NCBI GenBank assembly: GCA_038900335.1
Contig: JBBMRB010000012.1
Coordinates: 62,001-126,000 of the forward strand
Length of the DNA: 64,000 bases
Direction: 5' to 3'
DNA from: Rs1 sp038900335
Lineage (GTDB): Bacteria; Pseudomonadota; Gammaproteobacteria; Pseudomonadales; Balneatricaceae
Positions 16,990 to 25,910 of this stretch are shown in pieces (positions within the stretch are counted from its first letter, which is position 1; each line of letters begins with the position of its first letter). A program made the position numbers and the translations under genes. The notes under the pieces were generated by a model. That model ran no database searches and was not told the origin of the DNA. It worked only from the letters and a program-made list of their open reading frames with translations.

Positions 16990-18456
16990 ATGCTAAGGCC
17001 TTGGAATGTTCAGCTTTTTCTAGACGATAGCGTAGGTCAAACGTTTCATGCCAAGCTTTCAAACCAATTAATGAAAGACATTCAAACAGGTAGGCTAGCA
17101 CCAGGTATGATGATGCCTGGATCACGCTCATTAGCGACACAATTAGGTGTTAATAGAAAAACCGTTCAATTAGTATATGAAGAACTTAACGCACAAGGTT
17201 GGTTAATATCTAAGCCGAGAAGCGGAACATTTGTTGCAGATGTATTACCAGAAAAATATTTATCCATAGATAATGTAAAACTTATAAACACAGCAAAGAA
17301 ATCAGCCACCTCATTGGATATAAAAAGCAGTGGTTATTTAGCTACTTTAGATTCTGAGATAGTAAAACTTTCATCCAATGACGGCGTACCTGATGCAAGG
17401 CTCATACCCTATGAGTTACTTTCAAAAGCCTATCGACGAGCACTTATCCAATCAAGCAAAAAAAAGCACTTAGGCTATGGAGACCCATTAGGCTCAATTG
17501 AGTTAAGAGGCTCTATCAAAAAAATGTTAAACATGGATAGATTCATGATCGTTAGTAATGATCAAGTGTGTATTGTTAGAGGCAGCCAAATGGGGATTTT
17601 TGTTGCTTCAAGAGTGATATCCCCTAGCAATGGGGCAATTATCGTAGAAGATTTGTGCTATCAACCTGCAAAAGCTGCGTTTGAATCAAATGGCTTCAAA
17701 GTTGTGCATTGCAAACTAGATGATCAAGGCTTAAATATCGATCATTTAGAGACCTTATTAAAAACAAACAAAGTAGCGGCAGTATATACCACTCCACATC
17801 ACCAATACCCGACAACTGTTTCAATGACAATGGAACGACGATTAAAGCTTTTATACCTTTCTAAAGAGTACCAATTTAGAATAATAGAAGATGATTACGA
17901 TCACGAATTCCACTACGATGGCCGGCCAATTCCACCTTTAGCAAGCCTCCCTAATTCAGAGTACGTTGTTCATATAGGCTCATTATCAAAAGTATTTGCG
18001 CCTGGTTTAAGACTTGGTTACATGACCGCAGATACGCAATTCATTAAAACAGCGGCGCAAGAAATAATGATCATCGACAGGCAAGGAAATACCGCGACTG
18101 AACTAGCAATCTCTGACTTAATGCAATCAGGTGATGTTAAGCGTCATATTCGTAAAGTAAGGAAGCAGTACCATTCTCGACGAGACTTTACTGTCAATGA
18201 GTTCAAAAAAGTATTTAACGATAAAGTCTCGTTTAATATACCTGCTGGCGGACTGGCTTTATGGGTAAACTTATCAAAAATAATTACCAGTCAAGACATA
18301 AAAAACTATGATCAAATCGACTCAAACTTACACTTTTATACTAACACTGACCAAAGTGATGGAATATTTATTCGTTTTGGGTTTGGCGCATTAACTGAAA
18401 GTGAAATCTCAGAATCCATTAATAAAATAATGACTAATTTATACGACACCTTTTGA
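16990..18456 (+). CDS. MocR/PdxR-type GntR-aminotransferase regulator
   Basis: 488 residues. An N-terminal GntR winged helix (LMKDIQTGRLAPGMMMPGSR, then QLGVNRKTVQLVYEELNAQG) joins a linker and a fold-type I aminotransferase-like domain. The PLP-lysine motif is visible as HIGSLSKVFAPGLRLGY. MocR proteins are transcription factors that use PLP, alone or as an adduct with an amino acid, as the signal. It is divergent from the aldolase-DapA operon with 118 bp between start codons, implying it controls that operon. TAGGAGA precedes the ATG. Confidence 0.92.
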   Translation: MLRPWNVQLFLDDSVGQTFHAKLSNQLMKDIQTGRLAPGMMMPGSRSLATQLGVNRKTVQLVYEELNAQGWLISKPRSGTFVADVLPEKYLSIDNVKLINTAKKSATSLDIKSSGYLATLDSEIVKLSSNDGVPDARLIPYELLSKAYRRALIQSSKKKHLGYGDPLGSIELRGSIKKMLNMDRFMIVSNDQVCIVRGSQMGIFVASRVISPSNGAIIVEDLCYQPAKAAFESNGFKVVHCKLDDQGLNIDHLETLLKTNKVAAVYTTPHHQYPTTVSMTMERRLKLLYLSKEYQFRIIEDDYDHEFHYDGRPIPPLASLPNSEYVVHIGSLSKVFAPGLRLGYMTADTQFIKTAAQEIMIIDRQGNTATELAISDLMQSGDVKRHIRKVRKQYHSRRDFTVNEFKKVFNDKVSFNIPAGGLALWVNLSKIITSQDIKNYDQIDSNLHFYTNTDQSDGIFIRFGFGALTESEISESINKIMTNLYDTF

Positions 18457-18968
18457 TGAGTTACTATAGCCAACTCAATAAAGCATGATCAATCAAATAT
18501 CCTTTTCGAAAAAATAGAATCAATCTATTTAGTAGCTCTATGGCGCGTAACATCTCAAATATTAAAGTCGTTATTTAACTTTTGATTAACTGTAGTATTG
18601 AATTAATATCATTACGACATAATATTTTAAAGAAGACAAAATAGGCTAAGCGTTATCATTTTATCAAAAATAGTCATTCTAAATCGGGAATCGTTTAGAG
18701 CACTATGAATGATTGATATCCAGCTTAAAGTAACTTATTTTGCCTAATTAAAAGTAATAAGCCTCATTCAAATAAACATAATTACTGAACTTAACCTATC
18801 TATTTAAATAGCTATCATTTAAGCCTCATTTGATTTATCAGCAAACACAATCCTACATATAAATAAAGCCTGCATTCCTAAACAGAACTATACAGCTTCT
18901 CGAGCAAGCCAATTCACATTAGTTTTCATATAAGAGAGCATTGATCGCTGATGAATAAATAGCAAAAA
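18457..18968. other. Non-coding gap, no gene seen
   Basis: 512 bp, AT-rich, between the 3' ends of the MocR-type gene and the convergent aldolase gene. No strong terminator hairpin, repeat or reading frame stands out. Confidence 0.5.
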
Positions 18969-19745
18969 TTACAGGCAATCAGAATTAGATTTCAATGTTT
19001 GCCGAGCGTAATAAGCAAAATTTATTATATTACGTTTATCTGTTGAAACCCAATCATGAGCTTCCTTTGCCAAATCAATTGGCAAAGGTTGAATTTGTCC
19101 TGCGGACATTGCTAGCAATTGCAGCTTGGCTGCCCGCTCAATAAGAATTGCCAGATTGCACGCTTCTTCAATTGTTTTTCCGACAACTAATTGCCCGTGG
19201 TGAGCAAGGAAAACTGCTCTTTTTTTTCCTAGAGCCTTAGAAATCAAAATACCTTCTTCGTTACCTACAGGTATCCCAGGCCATTCGCTAACGAATGAGC
19301 AATCATCATAAAGCCCGCAAGTATCCATTTGAGATACTACCAATGGGATCTTTAACATTGCTAGTGCAGCAATGTATGTGGGATGCGTATGGACAATGCA
19401 ATTCACGTCTGGATGTTCTTTATAAATCCAGGTGTGGAATCTATTTGCTGGGTTTGCCATTCCCAAGCCATCAAGTGGCTTTAAATCATAATCAACTTCT
19501 AACAAATTACTTGCTGTAATTTCGTCAAATCCTAAACCAAATTTTTGTGTTATGAAAGTATCTCCTTTATCTGTTCGGTAGGAAATCTGACCTGCCAATC
19601 CAGCATCGTGCCCTTTATCAAACAAAATTCTACATGTTAATGCCACTTTTTGTCGGCAAGAAAACTCTTGATCTTGAATCAAAGATGACATGTCTAATTT
19701 TGCTTGTTGTATTATTTTTTGTTTACTCAAATCACTTGTTTTCAT
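18969..19745 (-). CDS. Class II aldolase/adducin-family protein (paralogue 3)
   Basis: 258 residues, with zinc-binding IVHTHPTY and FLAHHGQL and the GLAGQIS loop. It is a recent-looking paralogue of the protein at 16095-16871: same length and near-identical central and C-terminal segments. It is the last gene of a minus-strand run TAXI receptor - TRAP permease - isomerase-like - aldolase, though 195 bp separate it from the isomerase gene and it may have its own promoter. Retention of two close copies under different upstream genes suggests different regulation or slightly different substrates. Confidence 0.87.
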   Translation of the reverse strand: MKTSDLSKQKIIQQAKLDMSSLIQDQEFSCRQKVALTCRILFDKGHDAGLAGQISYRTDKGDTFITQKFGLGFDEITASNLLEVDYDLKPLDGLGMANPANRFHTWIYKEHPDVNCIVHTHPTYIAALAMLKIPLVVSQMDTCGLYDDCSFVSEWPGIPVGNEEGILISKALGKKRAVFLAHHGQLVVGKTIEEACNLAILIERAAKLQLLAMSAGQIQPLPIDLAKEAHDWVSTDKRNIINFAYYARQTLKSNSDCL

Positions 19746-19940
19746 TACAATTTTTCCTAAAATAACTATTATTAATTAATAATAATTTGAATATAATCAG
19801 TTTTTATAAATCATATAGCAGGCGCTTAAACTTATAATTATTAAAATAAAAAGCTCAATTAACTTTGTTGCACTTGAAACGGCTCAAATTTTCATTATTT
19901 TTACTTGCTAGCTTTACAACCTAAATTTATAACGACGCTT

Positions 19941-20549
19941 TTATTTTTTTGATGAAGCTATTTTCACCGATAGTAGTTCTAACCTATCTTGCCCCCAAAA
20001 AACCTCTCCTTCTACTACATAACTTGGCGCACCAAAAACACCTACTCTAGCTGCCTCTTTAGCATTCTCAGTCAAAATAAAATTAGCATTATCAAACACC
20101 ATCCATTTATTAATTTCATCTAATGAATAGCCTGACCGAGTAGCTATTTCAACTAAGACTGCAGGGTTAGCAATGTCACGTTCTTCCATCCATACAGCAT
20201 GCATGACACTTTCAATATAACTATTTACTTCCTTTCCTGCTGATAAGGCTCCAACTAAAAGGCTTAGAGCTTTGTCATTATTCACCGGAAAGTATGAAGG
20301 GTTCGTTATAATGGGCATGTTTAAAATCAATTTCCATCTCTCCAACTCAGTAACTCTATAGTCCTGTCGTTGCTGCGACCTTTGACTTAAAAGAGTTCCT
20401 CCTGTCAACTCAAATAATGTAGTCATTTGAACTGGTTTATAATTAATTATCGCCCCGTTTAACTCAGCAAGCTGAGTTAAACGTCGGTGCCCTAGATATG
20501 ACCAATCCGAAGAAAGCCAAAAATAGTAGTCAATAGTAAGTTGGGACAT
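19941..20549 (-). CDS. 2-hydroxychromene-2-carboxylate isomerase-like (kappa GST/DsbA-fold) protein
   Basis: 202 residues of the DsbA-like thioredoxin fold without a CxxC. The N-terminal YFWLSSDWSYLG matches the Ser-containing glutathione site of NahD/kappa-GST enzymes. The C-terminal GVFGAPSYVVEGEVFWGQDR is the family signature. NahD isomerises 2-hydroxychromene-2-carboxylate in naphthalene breakdown, but many relatives work on other compounds with glutathione as cofactor. The start codon is 4 nt after the TRAP permease stop, so the two genes form one operon. The aromatic-pathway role is possible and not shown. Confidence 0.85.
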   Translation of the reverse strand: MSQLTIDYYFWLSSDWSYLGHRRLTQLAELNGAIINYKPVQMTTLFELTGGTLLSQRSQQRQDYRVTELERWKLILNMPIITNPSYFPVNNDKALSLLVGALSAGKEVNSYIESVMHAVWMEERDIANPAVLVEIATRSGYSLDEINKWMVFDNANFILTENAKEAARVGVFGAPSYVVEGEVFWGQDRLELLSVKIASSKK

Positions 20550-20553
20550 GCAC

Positions 20554-22620
20554 TTAGTTTCCTTTCTTAGAATACGTTGCTGGAATGGTTTTCATTCGAG
20601 CAATAATTGGAATAACAGCGAAAATGATAATGATAATGAGAACAAGAGAACCGACACGCCAAATAATATCTTGTTCTATCAGACAAATGGCACCAGCTAT
20701 GCCTAAGGCCACTCTTAAAACCAAATGGACAGGCCATTCCAAGTAGCCTTCAAGGGCAACTATGAATGCAATGAGTGACATGAGGGAAATAATACCTCCC
20801 CACATCATCGTAATTGGATCACCACTTAAAATCGGAGTAGTAAAAAAAGCGATCGGCATTAAATAAATTGGTTTGGAAATTTTCCAAGCAAGCAACCCTG
20901 TTTTTAAGGGATGACTGTCCGCTATAGCCGCTGCAGCATAAGCTGTCAAACAAACCGGAGGGGTTACATTACTGTCTTGGCTTAGCCAAAATATAGCAAG
21001 ATGAGAAGCTACAACAAAGCCAGCTAGCAAGGCTGGATCTACCAATTGCTCAACCAGAAGCGCTCGCGACTCTATGGGTAAATGCGAAACAAAATCGCGC
21101 GCGGCCGCTACTCCATTGTTGAACCCTGACAATGCAGGATCAAGTAACAGTAATATTCCTCGACGACCTTCTTCGATATTCCCTGCCGCTAGATTGTCAA
21201 TTAAAGAATCTATCCCAACAATTTGAGCTAACGCAGGAGCGCATAACGTTGCTAAAACCACATAAGCTGCGGTAACAGGTAAACCCATCCCTAAAACAAG
21301 CGAGGCGATTGCAATCAAAGCAAGTGCAATCAATAGATTACCACCAGCCCATTCCACGACGAATAATGAAAATATTGCGCCTAACCCTGTCATAGCAATA
21401 ATATTGACAACCAAACCAATTGCTACCAGCAACAGTCCTGTCATCGTGGCATTTTTAGCTCCATCTGACATCGCAAATAATATGTCACGCATACCCATTG
21501 GAGATTCAGTCAACCAAGACGCTGCTATAATAAGTAATATACCAATACCTGCAGCATAGATCGGTGTAAAACCAGCAACCAATAGACCTATAAGGCCTGC
21601 AATTGCAATAATAAACGATGCTCCACGACGACGAACAATATCCCAAATATTACCTTGTTCATTTATCTGGTCCTCGGGGATTTTAAGGTTAAGCCGTTTG
21701 GCTTCAATGCGTACATTCAACGCAATTGCAAAGAAAAACAGGAGAGCTGGGATAATACTCAGCCCAACAATTAAGCCATAGGGGCTTTGTGTATAGCTTG
21801 CGATAAGAAATGCGCCAGCTCCCATTACTGGTGGCATAAGTTGTCCTCCAGTCGAAGCCGATGCTTCAACTGCAGCAGCAAAGGCAGGAGAAAAACCACT
21901 GCGTTTCATCAATGGAATTGTTACAACACCAGTTGTCACTGTATTTGCGACAGCTGAACCCGATACTGTCCCAGTCAGCGCAGATGCACCTACTGCAACA
22001 AGACCAGGACCTCCTGTCACACGACCCGCGACAAGATGGGCAACATCAACAATGAAATCTCCTGCGCCTGAACGAACAAGAAACGCACCAAAAAGTACAA
22101 ACATAAAAACAAAACTTGCTGAGATACCAGCAATACTGCCAAACATACCTTCGTCTGTATAAACACTACGAAATAGAACAGTTTCTAAACTTAGTCCCGG
22201 AAAACCAAGAGGACCATCAATAAATTGCCCCCAAAAAAGAGCATAGCTCATGAATGTCACGATAATCACAGCTATGAAAAAACCACTACGACGTGCAAAT
22301 TCTATAGATGCTATTATCACAACGAAAACGCTCAATAGTTCTAATGTTTCAAATTGCATACCCCGCGCGTGAAAATCATCTTGTCTGACCAATAAAAACA
22401 TTGCTGCCACAGCCGGTAAGACACTTGTTAATATCTTCCATACCCATTGGAGTATAGACTTAGGCATTTTAGGATATACTAATGTCATTAACGATAAAGC
22501 AGCAAAATGAGCCATCGTTAAAGCTTGCAATGAAGCGAGTGAGAAAATGTTTAGCCATAGATGAACAGCTGAAATTCCAGCGCAAAAAACAATAACTGGA
22601 TTTATACTTTCACGCGTCAT
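20554..22620 (-). CDS. Fused TRAP transporter permease (TAXI type)
   Basis: 688 residues, almost entirely hydrophobic, carrying the small (4TM) and large (12TM) TRAP subunits in one chain. The N-terminal about 150 residues are the DctQ-like part. The rest is the DctM-like part, with conserved segments GTVSGSAVANTVTTGVVTIP, GQLMPPVMGAGAF and VTPPVCLTAYAAAAIA. TRAP permeases import organic acids using the sodium gradient and an extracytoplasmic binding protein. The matching TAXI receptor is encoded upstream (22708-23757) with an 87-bp gap, and the isomerase-like gene follows 4 nt downstream. Confidence 0.93.
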   Translation of the reverse strand: MTRESINPVIVFCAGISAVHLWLNIFSLASLQALTMAHFAALSLMTLVYPKMPKSILQWVWKILTSVLPAVAAMFLLVRQDDFHARGMQFETLELLSVFVVIIASIEFARRSGFFIAVIIVTFMSYALFWGQFIDGPLGFPGLSLETVLFRSVYTDEGMFGSIAGISASFVFMFVLFGAFLVRSGAGDFIVDVAHLVAGRVTGGPGLVAVGASALTGTVSGSAVANTVTTGVVTIPLMKRSGFSPAFAAAVEASASTGGQLMPPVMGAGAFLIASYTQSPYGLIVGLSIIPALLFFFAIALNVRIEAKRLNLKIPEDQINEQGNIWDIVRRRGASFIIAIAGLIGLLVAGFTPIYAAGIGILLIIAASWLTESPMGMRDILFAMSDGAKNATMTGLLLVAIGLVVNIIAMTGLGAIFSLFVVEWAGGNLLIALALIAIASLVLGMGLPVTAAYVVLATLCAPALAQIVGIDSLIDNLAAGNIEEGRRGILLLLDPALSGFNNGVAAARDFVSHLPIESRALLVEQLVDPALLAGFVVASHLAIFWLSQDSNVTPPVCLTAYAAAAIADSHPLKTGLLAWKISKPIYLMPIAFFTTPILSGDPITMMWGGIISLMSLIAFIVALEGYLEWPVHLVLRVALGIAGAICLIEQDIIWRVGSLVLIIIIIFAVIPIIARMKTIPATYSKKGN

Positions 22621-22707
22621 GATCTGAGTTCCTTATATATTTTTTATTAATATTCTATTATTTCCGCACCATATGATGCTAACAAGGCCAAACCAAAGTA
22701 GGATATT

Positions 22708-23757
22708 TTAGTCTACATCTAGATGAGCAGGAATATCCAACCCCGCTTCTCTGTAGTAACGTAAAGCCCCCGCATGTAATGGGACACTTAAACCGGTAAT
22801 TGCACTCTCAAGGTTCATTGCACTTGTTGCTCCATGGATAGAGCGTAAAAACGGTAGGTTTTCATACATCGTCTTAACAATTTGATAAACATGCTCATCG
22901 GATACGTCCTTACGAACCACTAGTAAGTTTGGTGTCGCTATTGTATTGTAATCACTATCCTGTCCTGGGTAAGTACCTGCTGGGATTACAAAACGATTCC
23001 AAATATTCATCCCATTATCCGCAGCAGCAACCTGCTCATCAGTGTAAGACAATAAAGATACGCCATCTCCCGCTGAAGCCATCAGGCGTGTTACAGAACC
23101 AATCGGAATTCCACCACCAAATATTGCTCCATCAACCTGATTATTCATAAATGCATCGGTAGTTGCGTTATAACTAAGACTTGCATTTTTAAAATCTTCA
23201 TCTAAATCATAACCAAGATTATTGAGCATGACGGTGTTAGAACCAATTGTTCCAGAGTTAGGTCGGCCAAGCGAAACAGTACGTCCTTCCATCTTAGAAA
23301 AATCCGATATTGTTCCGGTATTAACGAATTTACTGCGAACAACCGGATGTTCTACATTTCTCCATAACATAGATATCGCACGTAAATCTTTCTGCGGCTC
23401 AATAGCAGACAGAGCCCCTGTACCAGTACGTGCGAAGTGACCAAAGACAGATTGCATAATAGCGAATTGAGCCTCATTGCGTTTAAGCATGTAAACATTT
23501 TCACCAGAACCTGCCGAGTTGATTGCATTAAGTCGAATACCTGTTGTGGGTGTTAGACGTACCTGTGTCAATGTAGCAAGTGCGACACCTACTGGATAAA
23601 ATGTCCCCCCAGTTGAAGCCGTCGCAAGAATATATTCTTGACTTTCTTTTGCCGTTAGAGTTGTTGGTGTAATTAATACCAGTGATAATACCGTTACAAC
23701 TCCCGCCCTCAGCAAATTGCGGCACGTTTCCATCGATTTATTATTTTTGCTCTTCAT
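22708..23757 (-). CDS. TAXI-family TRAP solute receptor
   Basis: 349 residues from the ATG at 23757, preferred to an ATG 31 codons upstream because GGAG lies about 7 nt before it and a signal peptide then begins properly (basic start, then AGVVTVLSLVLITPTTLTA). The mature domain has TAXI hallmarks: TASTGGTFYPVGVALA near the start, the internal GSGENVYML and the LGRPNSGT segment. It is periplasmic and captures the substrate for the fused permease encoded next. It is the first gene of the operon and is divergent from the LysR gene at 24260. Confidence 0.92.
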   Translation of the reverse strand: MKSKNNKSMETCRNLLRAGVVTVLSLVLITPTTLTAKESQEYILATASTGGTFYPVGVALATLTQVRLTPTTGIRLNAINSAGSGENVYMLKRNEAQFAIMQSVFGHFARTGTGALSAIEPQKDLRAISMLWRNVEHPVVRSKFVNTGTISDFSKMEGRTVSLGRPNSGTIGSNTVMLNNLGYDLDEDFKNASLSYNATTDAFMNNQVDGAIFGGGIPIGSVTRLMASAGDGVSLLSYTDEQVAAADNGMNIWNRFVIPAGTYPGQDSDYNTIATPNLLVVRKDVSDEHVYQIVKTMYENLPFLRSIHGATSAMNLESAITGLSVPLHAGALRYYREAGLDIPAHLDVD

Positions 23758-24259
23758 GATATCTCCAAAGATTAATTGTGAACCAAATGTCATGTGGATC
23801 ATTTTTTTAATATGACTCAAACGGATCATAGAGCAAATTTCATTTTTCAAGCAATAAAGATATAAAATACTAGTTATAGGTATAAGCTATAATTGAATTA
23901 ATACGATTCAAGTTGGGGCATTTTAGTGAAGTGTTATTAACTAATAATTTCCAATATATAATAGGGGGATGTTTAGATTGCTTATCCCTTAAATCCTCTA
24001 CACATTAGATTGTTATATGAAAAACTAACGAAATCTTAATGACATAACCCTCTTTAATTAGAGCTATAAACCAATGTAATCACTAAATAAGGAAGCGGAA
24101 GATGATCTCTTCGAACTAAATCTATTAACATCTATTCGATAATCTTTCTATTTCACAATTAAATAAATGATATGATAGTTTTAGTGGCAGGATAAGCATG
24201 CTCTTATAAAAACTTAATCTTGTTCTGTTGTTATTAGATCCTAAGGTATATCGGTATTC
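23758..24259. promoter_or_regulatory. Shared divergent control region, TRAP operon and LysR gene
   Basis: 502 bp of AT-rich DNA between the TAXI start and the LysR start. No gene is supported; the upstream in-frame extension of the TAXI ORF covers part of it but lacks a ribosome-binding site. A LysR protein beside a divergent target normally binds in such a gap. I could not pick a single T-N11-A box with confidence. Confidence 0.5.
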
Positions 24260-25153
24260 ATGAATATTAACTCCAATTATCGTTCTCTATATTTATTTTC
24301 GATAGTCGCTGATGAAAAGAGCCTTTCTGCAGCAGCCTTACGACTAAATTTATCTCAACCAACGATGAGTCAGCACATAAATAAACTTGAGGAACAGTTG
24401 GGATATTCATTATTTCACCGCGCCGGAGGCAGAAGCTTGAGCCTGACACCCGCGGGTAAAGACTTGCAAAAAGATATAGAAGGGGGGTTTACAGGTTTAG
24501 ATTTAGCATGGGCAAAAGCAAAAAGCAAAACAGGCTCTGAGGATAGTTTGATAATTGCATCAGTCCATACGCTTTTCACATATTACCTGCCTGACATTTT
24601 GGTCGGCTTTCTTAACCAGTACCCTATGGCTCGACCAGATATTAGAGCACGGAGTTCATCAGACGTAATAGCGTTATCACATACTCGTGGCATTGATATT
24701 GGATTAGTTTACGATACTGCTCACAGCGACCCTGAACTGATAAGCTATCCGTTGTTTAATGAAGAAATTGTTATTGTTTATAAATCAGGCCCTAATTGGG
24801 CTAAAAAAATATTAGCAACTCAGTGCATAGACGCAGAAACTCCAATCATAACTTTTCAAAAAGGCTATGCGTTACGCTCAATGTTAGACAGAGGCATGAA
24901 ACTAAATGGATTTAGTTGTGTCGCTGAAGTTGATAACATCAACCTTATGCTAAGCCTTGTTGTAGCTGGAATTGGAGCTGCGATACTTCCTAGAGGAGTC
25001 GCTGATAAAATGAGCACATCATTAGGTCTAACTTGGAGCTCTCTTGAATACCCAAAGTTATCTAGAAATGTTATTGCAGTACAACGAAGATCTGAAAAAC
25101 TTCGTCCGCTCGCGCAGTACTTTTTGGAATGCTGTAAGAACCATGCTCCTTAA
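24260..25153 (+). CDS. LysR-family transcriptional regulator
   Basis: 297 residues. The HTH at the N-terminus (LYLFSIVADEKSLSAAALRL, then NLSQPTMSQHINKLE) and the effector domain are complete. It shares effector-domain motifs with the LysR at 14105: VHTL, ARSSSDV, IGLVYDT, GYALRSML and INLMLSLVVAGIGAAILPR. It is divergent from the TAXI-TRAP operon, so it most likely regulates uptake of the same compound that the other LysR senses for catabolism. Confidence 0.93.
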   Translation: MNINSNYRSLYLFSIVADEKSLSAAALRLNLSQPTMSQHINKLEEQLGYSLFHRAGGRSLSLTPAGKDLQKDIEGGFTGLDLAWAKAKSKTGSEDSLIIASVHTLFTYYLPDILVGFLNQYPMARPDIRARSSSDVIALSHTRGIDIGLVYDTAHSDPELISYPLFNEEIVIVYKSGPNWAKKILATQCIDAETPIITFQKGYALRSMLDRGMKLNGFSCVAEVDNINLMLSLVVAGIGAAILPRGVADKMSTSLGLTWSSLEYPKLSRNVIAVQRRSEKLRPLAQYFLECCKNHAP

Positions 25154-25278
25154 AAATCCGCCTGATGCTATTTAAGATACCAAGTAATACATATTATTTT
25201 TATACAGTGGTTTAATCAAAGAGAAATAAAAAATTTCTATACATGTTTAAACAGACACGATAGTCTTGAGAGGAGCAC

Positions 25279-25320
25279 ATGGCATTAGCAATCGTTTCAG
25301 CAGATAATGATATTTTTTGA
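25279..25320 (+). pseudogene. 14-codon ORF with strong ribosome-binding site, possible gene 5' remnant
   Basis: ATG at 25279 follows GAGAGGAGCAC, a stronger Shine-Dalgarno than most genes here, but the frame stops after MALAIVSADNDIF. The first six residues resemble the start of ComM/YifB-type proteins, a known island insertion site, but six residues cannot prove it. It may also be a short regulatory peptide or chance. Confidence 0.25.
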
Positions 25321-25362
25321 CCACTCGTTCATTCCTATTTGCACATGCCTCACTACACTTCC

Positions 25363-25533
25363 TTACTTTTTTAATGACTCTAACCACTCCTCAATAGAGC
25401 TTAATTCCCAGCCAACTATTTTAGGTCCTAATTGAATCGGTTCTGGAAAAGCACCTTTGCGACGTAAACGACAGATTGTCGAACGACTAATACTTAACAT
25501 CTCGGATAATTCTTTAGTGCGTATAATTTTCAT
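25363..25533 (-). CDS. AlpA-family excisionase/regulator
   Basis: 56 residues from the ATG at 25533, chosen because GGAG lies 7 nt upstream; an in-frame ATG at 25545 has none. A single MerR-like winged HTH: RTKELSEMLSISRSTICRLR, then KGAFPEPIQLGPKIVGW and an SIEEWLESL tail, the hallmark of AlpA proteins. These control expression of, or assist excision by, P4-type integrases. It lies 380 bp downstream of the integrase gene on the same strand. Confidence 0.92.
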   Translation of the reverse strand: MKIIRTKELSEMLSISRSTICRLRRKGAFPEPIQLGPKIVGWELSSIEEWLESLKK

Positions 25534-25545
25534 ATTTAACTCCAT

Positions 25546-25910
25546 ACTCTCTTATTATTTTTATTTTTTAGTTATCGAATCAAAGCCGATGAAGATATTA
25601 TATTTCTAATTACAATTAGCAGTCAACAGAACAAAAAACATAAACCATTGTTTTAAGAGGAGTTATGGTAGTTAAGTCACCATAATTAATAATATTTACT
25701 TGATAAAAAGCAAGGTTTTTAGCTTCAAAGTTTTTTAAAAAAAATTTACTTATTTTTATAGAAATTGTGATTTGTAGGCGTTTTAAATAATTATATTCAA
25801 AACCCCACAATAAAAATTACATTTTTTTGTTTTTATTTCCAGAAGAGCCCATTTTTTTATTTAAAAGATGCTATCGATCTACTAGGAAAATTATTTACTT
25901 TATAAAGACT
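25546..25910. other. Non-coding gap with att-like repeat copy
   Basis: 365 bp, very AT-rich, between the AlpA-like and integrase genes. It carries one copy of the 19-bp direct repeat (25638-25656). The short ORF readable across it lacks a start signal and resembles nothing. Confidence 0.55.
25638..25656 (+). repeat. Att-like direct repeat, inner copy
   Basis: ACATAAACCATTGTTTTAA, matching 18 of 19 bases with the copy at 27366-27384. The two copies flank the integrase gene in the same orientation. Confidence 0.6.

Noticed and set aside
25616..25810. 64-codon minus-strand ORF between integrase and AlpA genes
   Set aside because: AT-rich, no start signal, and it contains the att-like repeat.
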